From contig JAJEKV010000140.1 of assembly GCA_021234155.1 (NCBI GenBank), positions 372,001-436,000 of the forward strand: a stretch of DNA of 64,000 nt, given 5' to 3'. The DNA comes from Isoetes taiwanensis. Its lineage: Eukaryota; Streptophyta; Lycopodiopsida; Isoetales; Isoetaceae. Both the position numbers and the translations under genes were made by a program. This document shows positions 46,750-55,626 of the stretch, in pieces (the stretch's first letter is position 1; the number at the start of each line of letters is the position of its first letter). The notes under the pieces are model-generated. The model was not told the DNA's origin, made no database searches, and worked only from the letters and a program-made list of their open reading frames with translations.

Positions 46750-48585
46750 TAAGAGAAAACTACCAATATACCCCCATTTGTGTTAATGTCTCCATGTGTT
46801 ATCCATGTGTTAATGTTTTTCTTTGTGCATTGGATGAAGGCATAATCGTGAGAATATGCTAAATCAAGGGCAAGGGATTTTACACTCACACCCCCGTATA
46901 GCACAACGCTCCCCATGTGCCATATACACGTATAAAAATACGTTTGTGAATGGGAAATACAGTGCCATGAATGAACCATTGCAAGGCAAGAAACTGTTTT
47001 TGCAATCAGTGGTAGAAGCTACACAATCTGTTAGAGCATAATCTACCTGAAGGTGCACAATCTACCAGACCTAAACCAAGGTAGGATATCTGGTAACAAG
47101 CACCAGGGATGTGTTCTCCCAAATCCAAAGCCCACTGGAAGGAAGCGCCGAAGATGATAAGAGAGCCAAACCATTGCTCATTCTCTGCTTGCTACAACGG
47201 AAATGGAAGCAAAGCAACCATAGAGCAATGAAACCTCTCGGCTACCTAAAACCATTCCTCATTCTCTACTTGCTAAAACAAAAATGTTCATCGCAAAAGC
47301 GGCAAGCAAAAGGGGCTTCTACATGATGCAAATTCACAGAAGAGTTCCCAGCAATAATTTGTGCATCCAACTGATGCATTTGCAATGGGGAAGGAAAGGG
47401 AAGAACTAAAATGGGTGAAGGTGGAGTTGGCCTCCAAAATCAGAAGCAAGAAGAAGCAAGAAGCCGCCAAAGATGCCATCGCAGGCCGATTTGGGCAGAG
47501 GCAGCATTTGTACGCGACTCCAACTGTCCAGGCGCCTGCATCGGGCTGTTCTTAGCAGCCCCCGTGAAGCAAAGAGCTGCTATTTCCGACCATGCAGAGC
47601 AAACACCAAAAAAAGAATGCCCGTCAGACCGTAGAGAAAAAAAATTCGAACTCCCCCTCTTTTCGGCCCACCTACGCCCAAATCTTAGGAAAGAGATATT
47701 TTGCGGGCATAATGTGTGTGTAATATCAAAATGCCTCTATGAGTTTTATAATTACTAAAATGCCCCTGGCTCACATAAAACTTTATAAAATAAACATACA
47801 AACAAATAACCAATTTGCTATTACACATCAAACTTAATTAGCAAAATAACTAAAATGCCATTACATACCAAGACTTAATCACCAAACTGCGCTACACATC
47901 AAACGTAATTACTAAAATACCCTTTAGACACAAAACTTAATTACTAAAATGCCCTTACATACTAATCCTACTACCAAAATGGCTTAATTACTAAAATACC
48001 CTTTACACACAAAACTTAATTACTAAAATGCCCTTACATACCAATCCTACTCTACACCAAAATGGCCTTACATACCAAACCTACTCAATCCTACAAAGAG
48101 TTTACAGAAGTCAGAATCAACACTGAATTGGAGCCCCACAACTGCGTGCATTATGGCCCTTCCCATCCACAATGTTATTTATTTTCTCTATATCTTCTCC
48201 TCCTCTGTGTGTGCATTCAGTTTTTGGACGTCCAGGAGGTCTGCGTATGGCTGATGATAACATGCCTCCAATAGCATCATCATGCACTAAAACCACAGGG
48301 AATACTGGCTACCACAGGGAATACTGGCTACCACAGGGAATAGTGGCTGTGTAGGGGTATTTTGGTAATTAAGTTTGCTGCGCAGGGCGTTTTAGTAATT
48401 AAATTTGGTGTAGATTGGTCAAAATTGATATGTAGTGGCATTTTGGTAATTAAGTTTGATATGTAGGGGCAAATTGGTAATTTGTATCTTTATTTGAGTC
48501 AGGGGCATTTTGGTAATTTTGAGAATCATGGGGGCACTTTGGTAAAACTCATAGCGGCATTTTTGTAGTTTTCCCTTAAAATAGC
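46750..48585. mobile_element. Fold-back DNA transposon with subterminal repeats (non-autonomous)
   Basis: Left end AGAGAAAACTACCAATATACCCC (46753 onward, seen in two pieces) is inverted at the right end (GTAGTTTTCCCTT near 48565-48580). 47690-48080 contains many copies of a 20-30-base unit around ACTTAATTACTAAAATGCCC; 48355-48580 contains the complement, TTTTGGTAATTAAGTTT. The interior shows no transposase; frames at 46856-47758 are short. This layout fits a fold-back or Mutator-like non-autonomous element. Target duplication could not be fixed. Confidence 0.6.
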
Positions 48586-48646
48586 CAATGCGGTGGATAC
48601 TTTGCTTGTAGTTCGTCCGTTAATCGTACGTGCAGTTAGGTAGATT

Positions 48647-50234
48647 TGTGACGTTCCAAGTATTTATATGGTATACGTATAAATACACTGACACGTCACC
48701 TAGTAAAGGTACGCCACCATGGGGTATTGTAACCTAGGGGGTTGACCTAAAAGGGGCTAATTTAATCCTTAAGGATAATAACTTATGATTAGGGAATTAA
48801 TGTCTAAATGGGTTAATGAAGTTAATTAATGCTTTGGGAAGGCGCCACCTGGCTAAATCGATTGGCCAGCATGGGGAATTCCAATTTGGGTCATCAACTT
48901 GACCCCTATCCCTAATTGACCCCATAATCGACCAAGAGGAGCAGCAGCTGAGCGCCCACCCTTGCTGAGCGCCCAATTTACCTGTGTGACCAGTACTTAG
49001 CGCCAAGTCCAAGGAAGATGGAGATACCGAACGATAATGGATCTAGCAGGAACTCAGGTGGGTGGTTAGTATAGCTTGATGTTCTAGGGTAGCGCCCCTA
49101 TTGGGCACTTGTTGTGTTCATTTCTTCTGTTCTCTCTGTGCTTTAATTGTAGGAACTAACCCTTGATTGCAAAGGTGAGTTCTCTTTATCTCTGATTCGA
49201 TACTTGCTCATGAATGATGGATTGATAGTTCTTTACATAAGTATTGCTCTTGAAACGGGGGAATTAAGGGGGGTAGAGACCTCTGAGCCATGTTAGTAGT
49301 ATACTCCTAGGTTGATCCCTGTATTTCCCATTAGATGCGGCCTGTGTACAGGAGACCACCGGGTCATAGATGCTATGGAATGGCTTAGCACCAGAGAAGG
49401 GACGCAGTGGGGAAGCGGGGGTGGGGTCTTGCATGAGCATAAAAGGCTCCTGAGACTCCTACAGTGGGCTAGGCCTGATAGCCGGTCACGTAGAGGGCCG
49501 GGTATGGGTCTGACACTCCCTGGGTGTAGGGGTGTGACCCGTATGGGGCACCATGCACTTTGAGTAGATAGGGTGAGTAAGTCATGTACGGATGCGGGGG
49601 TCGCTGATGCGGCACGTATTCTCTAGCTCACCCATGGAACCACTACGATCGTGGAAGGGGATACTTCCCTGACTTGCCTCATCGGACCAGGGCCTCATGA
49701 ACCCTGGAGTAGGCTCGAAGGGTGATACCTTGAGTCTGCATCTCCGGAAGGCTATAGTGATGCCATAGCATGAATCGACCCATCTGCAAAGTGTGCACAG
49801 GAGGGGCGGATGGAGTGGACAACCCTAGCCGTCTATGCCAGCCAACGCCAGGTTATACCGCTGTCTGTTGATCTCTTGAGACCAAGCCGTCAATCCATCC
49901 TCACAGGAGTCCGAACCGGGGTAGAACCTGGTGTTTTTCCTTAGGACTAGATGTATATTCTTTGCCGTTAGTATTTGGATGGATGTGCCACCCTTCGTGG
50001 TGGTTATTTATATATGATTTACGCTGTGTGTTAACATGTATTCACGCTTCCGCGACTTAGGAGTCCCACTGAAGGCGTGGGCCGAATGACACCTCCGTGT
50101 CCTTCACTCGGGCTCCTCTTACGGAAGGCCCGGGATAGACGGAGGGCCCTGCTCATGGCGGGATGGTCGCCATGTGAGGGGAAAGTCCCCGTATGTGTAC
50201 GGCCGGGGGCCGTATATATTCAGGGAGCGTCACA
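48647..50234 (+). repeat. 5' LTR of E2
   Basis: TGTGACGTTCC to GAGCGTCACA, 1588 bp. It shares blocks with the E1/E3 LTRs: TGCAAAGTGTGCACAGGAGG, GGATGGAGTGGACAACCCTA and a CCACCCTTCGTGGTGG hairpin. A short open frame inside it is not considered a gene. The bases before it are AGATT; a matching right copy was not found. Confidence 0.88.
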
Positions 50235-50235
50235 G

Positions 50236-50247
50236 TGGTATCAGAGC
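50236..50247 (+). promoter_or_regulatory. Primer binding site of E2
   Basis: TGGTATCAGAGC, perfect initiator-Met tRNA complement, one base after the LTR. Confidence 0.92.
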
Positions 50248-50422
50248 ATGGTTTTGGGAAGACAAACTACTGCACTGGCCACATACTAACTCGTTAGATC
50301 GTTAGTTAGAACTTTGGGTAGTATGAGATTTGGGTGGTGTAGTAGATGTCGTCATGATTAATTTAACGTGGTTTAAGTATAATATTGGGATGTGTACCCG
50401 GTGCAAAACCCTAACCCTAAGT

Positions 50423-50614
50423 GGCGGGCAGGGGGTACCCGGGTGTAGCTGGCGAAGGTGGCGAGGTCAAGGTAGGGTCTGCCCGCCGCCCTAATAATAT
50501 TAAAAAAAAAAATAAAAAAAAAAACAAAACCCTAACCCTAACCCTAAGTGGCGGGCAGGGGATACCCGGATGTTCCTGGCGGCCGTAGCGGGGTCGGGGT
50601 AGGGCATGCCCGCC
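50423..50614. repeat. Paired palindromes with telomere-like motif in the E2 leader
   Basis: 50423-50487 and 50550-50614 are two copies of a unit with arms GGCGGGCAG and CTGCCCGCC (second: GGCGGGCA / TGCCCGCC). Each is preceded by two or three CCCTAA repeats. Unrelated in sequence to the E1/E3 palindromes, but paired and in the same place between primer site and H3. Confidence 0.8.
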
Positions 50615-50797
50615 GCCCTAAAAACGCGATTCCGCCAGTTTTCAAATTTTTTATTTTTAGGTTAAAAATTTAAATTTTTGTTAAGGGTAACATTTTCCTT
50701 CCTTTATTTTCTTAACGTTGTTGCTTCCTTGTGCTCCGCCTAGCTGCCATAGCCGCCGGACCTGAAGCTTCCCTCCGCCATAGCCAAACCTCACTCC

Positions 50798-52207
50798 TTG
50801 CCTTCCTCTCCCAAGCGCCCACTCAACGCCCACCTATTAAGGATGGAGGAAGCCAAGCAGGTGTACAAGCGCAAGCCTCGCTATTTTAAATCTTCCATAG
50901 AGTCTCTGATGGCCGAACTCTTGCCACGCCCAAACCCATCGGCAGAACATGAAGCTAAGACCGAGGAGTTAATAGAACATTTTGTTAAACGTTTCTATGA
51001 AGGGGTTAGGATACCATACCCACTCTTCTGCTATAATGAGCGCTTCCTATACAAGCTTAACGCCATCCGGGAAACCTACACCGTAGTTGAAGAGGAAGAT
51101 GGTGTCCAGAAGTATACACGGTTCTTTCCGCCGGAAGGGGATGAGCAAGCTGAAGCCGAGGCCATACAAATGCAGGCCCATAACATCCTGCAAATGGCAC
51201 AAGCAGCGGACCTACAATGGCTTGCAGCCGATGACCCTGCTACGCAAGCTTTAGGGTACCGTTACCTTGGTAATGGGATGTGTCTTTTTAATGGTGGATC
51301 CTACACCATCCCATCTTTTTCGTATGAGGAGGAAACCAATCGTATCATCTGGGAAGCCGGAACACCCCCATTTTTCACCGTCCAGTTCCAGCGGGCTGTT
51401 GAGCAGGACATGCAGGCCAATCCCCCATGCATGCAGGTATTTCTTGGAGCTCAAACGCAGAACGGATGTTCGGATAGCCCGGGAAAAACGAGCAGAGGAG
51501 CAGGCTACACTTCAGGCACAAGCACAGAAGGCAGCCCACTTGACAGAGGAGGCTACTAAGCTTCGTGAGGATACTATCCATGCACAGCAAGTAGAACAGG
51601 AGCAAGCCCTGAAAAGAATGCAAGATAACACGGAGCGTATAGCCAGGGAAGCAACAGAAGCAGTTAAGGAGCGGCTTAGGAAACAGGATCAGGAACGGGA
51701 CCATCAAGACCCCCCACCTCCGAATGATCCTTTCCATCGCCGAAAGCGAAAGAGTACGGCCCGGATGCTCAGTACAGGGATCAGCTCAAGGCTCGGGGTG
51801 GTGTCACCAAGGCTACCGGGGACAACCAGCGGGACGAAATCATCCGGAAGGCCCGGCATCCGAAGACAGCGGGGAAAACTATTCCCGGAGCCCCACCCCA
51901 GCCTAAGAGGAAGCATCGTTACAAGCCTGGCACCGTGGCACTTAGGGAAATAAGGAAGTATCAGAAGTCTACCGAATTCTTGCTACGGAAACTTCCCTTT
52001 CAGCGTTTGCTCCGAGAGATTGCTCAAGAGTATAAGACGGATCTCCGGTTCCAAACTCATGCAATTTTAGCACTCCATGAAGCGGTCGAAGCCTATTTGG
52101 TGGCCCTCTTTGGCGATGCCAATTTATGTGCTATCCATGCTAAGCGAGTGACGATTATGACAAAGGACCTTCAGCTAGCACGCCGGATCCGTGGCGAACG
52201 GCCGTGA
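50798..52207 (+). pseudogene. Histone H3 fused behind a novel N-terminal region and coiled coil (E2)
   Basis: The last 90-100 residues are H3: [59 protein letters not shown], then [10 protein letters not shown] at the end. Before it is an H3-tail-like Lys/Arg-rich stretch (about 51800-51905), a Glu/Gln/Lys coiled coil (about 51450-51700), and an unassigned 210-residue region from MPSSPKRPLNAHLLRMEEAK. The frame shifts by one base near 51430 (in a C run) and again near 51740. The DNA between PGTVALRE and the stop is open and strongly H3-like, much more conserved than in E1. It is the first gene after the leader. The N-terminal region may hold another fold; I could not name it. Confidence 0.92.
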
Positions 52208-52473
52208 CTATGTAAAATAACATTTTTGTATCTATGTAATTCGATATATTAATATGAATCCTGTTTTAACTTCTTATTCAGAGTGTGATTTTCTTTCTTT
52301 TATATATGTATATTGAAAAAAAAAAGAGAAAAAAAAATATATAATAATAATAATAATTAGTTGGCGCCTCGAACGCCGTGTCCGGAAATTTAAAAGTGAC
52401 ATTCACTTTAGGGTTTTCGTTCATTTCTTATTCCTCCCGTTCTTTTTCCTCCTCCTATTTTCCTTCTTCAGCA
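52208..52473 (+). other. Spacer between H3 and H2B-like genes of E2
   Basis: AT-rich with an A run and TATATAATAATAATAATAATTAG (about 52340-52361), then a C/T-rich stretch ending TTCTTCAG just before the ATG at 52474. Could be a promoter plus short UTR, or an intron 3' end. No palindromes as in E1. Confidence 0.4.
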
Positions 52474-52908
52474 ATGGACTATGCTGGGCATTTAGCATGG
52501 TACATGGGAGGTGAGCAGTGGGATCCCCAGGTCCCATACCCTCTCTTGGACCCCATGTTGCAGTGTAGAGTCGACCTTATCGACAATATGCGTGCACATC
52601 CCCATTATAACCTTTTTCTGGAGTTTTATAATGAGGAAATCCTGTCCCAACCAGAGTTTCTCGGAGAGCCGCCTCAACCCTACCTCCACAGGGATATTTT
52701 ATGGCAGATGTTTGGGGCTGACCGTCACGGCAATGATATCCTTAGGGGCATTGTCAGACGTGCTAAGCACGCCCCCATTATTGACCTCGGATCTAACGAG
52801 TTGTACTTTGAGGCCCAGTTCGCCCTTGCCCTTATCATGGATAGGTATGTTTGCGGTACTGACACGGCATTGGAGCAAGCCAAGTCCCCACTTCCCCCAG
52901 ATCCTTAG
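52474..52908 (+). CDS. H2B-like histone-fold protein (E2)
   Basis: 144 residues from MDYAGHLAWYMGGEQWDPQV. Residues about 90-127 (NDILRGIVRRAKHAPI..., then S, then YFEAQFALALIMDR) align without gaps to H2B NDIFEKIAGEASRLAR... SREIQTAVRLVLPG, with about ten identities in 38 including NDI, the Ala, E.Q.A and L. Its partner in a nucleosome would be H2A, which follows in the same frame after the TAG at 52906-52908. The E1 and E3 genes at the same place follow the same pattern. Upstream residues 1-80 are an extension not found in ordinary H2B, and the basic H2B tail is missing. H2B identity rests on motif alignment by eye. Confidence 0.65.
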   Translation: MDYAGHLAWYMGGEQWDPQVPYPLLDPMLQCRVDLIDNMRAHPHYNLFLEFYNEEILSQPEFLGEPPQPYLHRDILWQMFGADRHGNDILRGIVRRAKHAPIIDLGSNELYFEAQFALALIMDRYVCGTDTALEQAKSPLPPDP

Positions 52909-53946
52909 GAGGATGAACAGATAAGTTATGCCGACTTTGTAAGATGAAAGAAATTGGCTACCGAGAAGCCTTTACCTCGTAATAAGGGCCAAGCACTTGT
53001 CGGCTTAAGCTCGCTTCCTACTATAAAGGTTGGGGATCAAGATTACTTGCTGCTGAGCGATATTCAATGGGCATATCAGCATATCGCTAATAAGGGCAAG
53101 CAAAAGACGGCTCATCTTCTTTATGAGCTGGCGGAGTATTGTCAGGGTCAAAACGACTTCATCGATTATTCTCGACCCGTCTATGTGCCAGAGATACACC
53201 AACTGCTCAACTATCATCCTCTTGATGTTGAGCCTATCAACACTCTGTTATCGTTATGGCAGTTAATGATTCAGGGTACTCCGTCCTCAATTCCTGAATC
53301 GGCTTTCCACGCTACGGCCCCACATGTTCCCAATATCAACGATGTCGTAGTCAAGATCGAAGATGATCCAACTATGGAGGATCTATGTAATGAAGGCCAG
53401 TATGCTCAGGAAGAGAAGGATTTTGCTAAGGAAGAGGAACTCCCCCAGAACTTGGAATCTGAATTGGCTTCAGCGACCCATCCGACCGTTGAGGGGTTGA
53501 AATGCCATATTACCCGGTTCTTCTTGTCGGCTTTTACAAGCAGGCAAGTTCTCTTCTTTGCCAAAACGATTGTGCCTGAAGCAGAGGCAGTTGTATGGGC
53601 ACTTAGGGCACTTTCGACGACAGCCGGCCATAAAAAGTTGCCCCCTAATCTTGAGCAAATCATCCTGGTAAATCGTGATCTAGCCATTGCAGTGTTTGAC
53701 CACGATATCGGCTCTTGGATGAACTTGAGTCTGCTGGTTGCGGCGCCATTAGCTACAAATGTTCCTCCAGAAATAGCTTCATCAGCTGCCTCATCAATTA
53801 ACCCTAGTGTATTACTTCTACAGCACCGACCAGAGCCTGAGTTTGATACACAAGCGCAAGATGGTTCAAGAGTCGACCTCTTAGTTCTAGATTTTATTAG
53901 ACAATTGTATTCAGTCTTATGTAATTTTGATTGGCATTTCCTTTAA
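52909..53946 (+). CDS. H2A-like histone-fold protein with N-terminal extension (E2)
   Basis: In the same frame as the H2B-like gene, separated by TAG (52906) and TGA (52945), with no ATG until deep inside, so it may be the second half of an H2B-H2A double histone reached by read-through or made before the stops arose. After an extension (KTAHLLYELAEYCQGQNDFI, shared weakly with E1) comes an acidic linker and then the fold at about 53480-53790: CHITRFFLSAF (for GRIHRLLRK), VPEAEAVVWALRALSTTAGH (for [20 protein letters not shown]), NRDLAIAV (for PRHLQLAI) and NVPPEI (for GVLPNI). The acidic patch is only partly kept (FDHDIGSW). An intron may start near 53921, leading to the next exon. Confidence 0.6.
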
Positions 53947-54103
53947 TGGGCCATCACATAATTTATGTACCATTTTCTTATATATACTTGTACTGTCGAA
54001 AACCATTGCATTGTCTTTTCCCTTCATTGCTTATCTTTCTTCCTTAGAGTTGGAGTCTCAGACAATTGTTCAATGTTATATATTCATTCCTACCGTCTTG
54101 CAG

Positions 54104-54567
54104 ACGAGGGACTCGAAGAATATGAGGAAAGGATCACCAACCAGATACGAAGGGACGATCCAGGACCTCCAGACCAGGATTATGGCCAACGGTACGGGGA
54201 GTACCCGGAGTGGGACGATGATGATTACGAGGTAGCGGAACCTGCAGAACAAGGAGAGCCCTATGATCCAGACAAAGGATTGGAAGTAGTCAACATTCTC
54301 CGAGAGCGGGCCTTTGAGGACTTACAGCAAACTCTTCGTCGAACATGGGATTACTGGGACATGACAAGGCATGAAGCTTTTGCTGACGCCAATGATCACT
54401 TGTGGCGGATTTTCTATGCGCTAAGGAGGCTTTTTAATCTCCTTATCATTAGCCCCACATTAGACTACCAACCTGTCATCATCCAGGCCTGGGCTCGCTA
54501 CAAGGTAGTCAGGGCTGTACGAGAGAGCGTTCACTACTCTATCTTGTACCCTTTTGCGTCGCCCTAG
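54104..54567 (+). CDS. Possible H4-like domain or tail exon (E2)
   Basis: A frame after a good splice acceptor (CCGTCTTGCAG, ends 54103), in phase with the H2A-like frame if GTAATT at 53921 is the donor (183-base AT-rich intron). An acidic stretch (about 40 residues) precedes helical sequence, and the end reads VVRAVRESVHYSILYPFASP. This resembles the H4 end VVYALKRQGRTLYGFGG in VV.A, a basic helix and LY.F at similar spacing. The rest does not align well with H4. It completes the set H3, H2B, H2A, H4 only if this weak match is right; a plain C-terminal extension is the alternative. Confidence 0.35.
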
Positions 54568-54699
54568 GCCCGATCCCCTCAGTTTTGCTATGTACATGTG
54601 TGAGTGTCCAATGTATAATATCGATCTCTGTATGATACCACTTTAAGTTTTGTAACTACCAATGTAATGATCTCTAATGTAACGACTGTTTTCGCTTAT

Positions 54700-54705
54700 A
54701 ATAAA
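54700..54705 (+). terminator. Poly-A signal after the E2 histone block
   Basis: AATAAA in CGCTTATAATAAAGATC, about 130 bases after the stop at 54567 and before gag, suggesting the histone block can end its own transcript. Confidence 0.45.
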
Positions 54706-54881
54706 GATCTCTGCTATTGTACTCTTCTATTTACTCTCTCTCTCTCTTGCAATGCTATCCGAAATGATCTTGTTAGTAAGACTTGATGTCACTGTAATTC
54801 TGCTTATATTTTTTTTATGATCAATATAGACGGTGCACATAACGCCGCCTGGCAGACAGGCTAACACCTGAGCAAGAACTT

Positions 54882-55626
54882 ATGTTGATGAAGAGGCAAT
54901 TAGTCGAGTTACAGACTTATGTGTTAAACACCAATCCCCCACAGCATGTGCAGGAAGATGGATCGGAGTTACCTCCGTTACCACTAAGTCCACCACCCCA
55001 ACAGCCACTTGCACCGGAATCGGGCCCTGTACCCGCGCAAAGGAGACACCGTTCCAAACGTCATCGAAGTTCCTCAAGGGATAGTGCCACCTCCTCACAA
55101 TCAGCCACTTCCCTGTCCTCCGAATCGTCTGTATCATCTGGTGACCATGCAAAGCGCCGGGACAAGGAGTACCATAAGACGGTTGATACGGCCATAACTA
55201 GTATATGGAAAAATAGGAAACTGGCCCAGTTTGATGGGAAATCTAGAGGTGGACTGAATGCAGAGTTCTGGTTGGATGAGATGAAGGAGTTTGGAAAATC
55301 CTATGGTATGACAGAAAAGGATACAGGAAAGGTGGCCACCACAAACCTTACCGGAGCTGCCCGTATTTGGTGGAAGGGCTATGCCCGAGCCAAGCATCTG
55401 GACAGAAGCAGGTGCAAGTTCAAAAAGTTTGCCAAAGCCTTTAAGTCGCATTACGTGCCTCGTGCGCACAAATGCCAACAGATTCAAACTTTTACGGTTG
55501 GAGCAAAGGGTATGTCGATTCAGGCCTACGGATGAATTCATGCTTTGGCGAGACTATATGTGTGGCATGAATGAAAAAGAGGGCGATGGAGGGTTATATT
55601 GAAGGTTTGGCCCCTCAATTAAACGA
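54882..55626 (+). pseudogene. gag: Gag of E2
   Basis: Starts about 50 bases after an acceptor-like TGATCAATATAG (54828). MLMKRQLVELQTYVL, a Pro/Gln/Ser-rich disordered part, then the capsid domain with WLDEMKEFGKSYGM, GAARIWWKGYARAKHL and KAFKSHYVPRAHK. The frame breaks near 55500, and 55540-55620 is read in other frames; the zinc knuckle continues in the pol frame below. Confidence 0.82.

Noticed and set aside
49312-50289. Short open frames inside the E2 LTR.
   Set aside because: They lie wholly within the LTR and match no family.
50408-50546. CCCTAA runs as an internal telomere or chromosome end.
   Set aside because: Only two or three repeats at each place, inside an element leader with unique sequence on both sides.
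48647-54567. Recent transfer of a giant-virus histone cluster.
   Set aside because: No other viral genes; E2 H3 resembles plant H3 closely, and the block sits in the same place in two divergent retrotransposons, so capture by the element is simpler.
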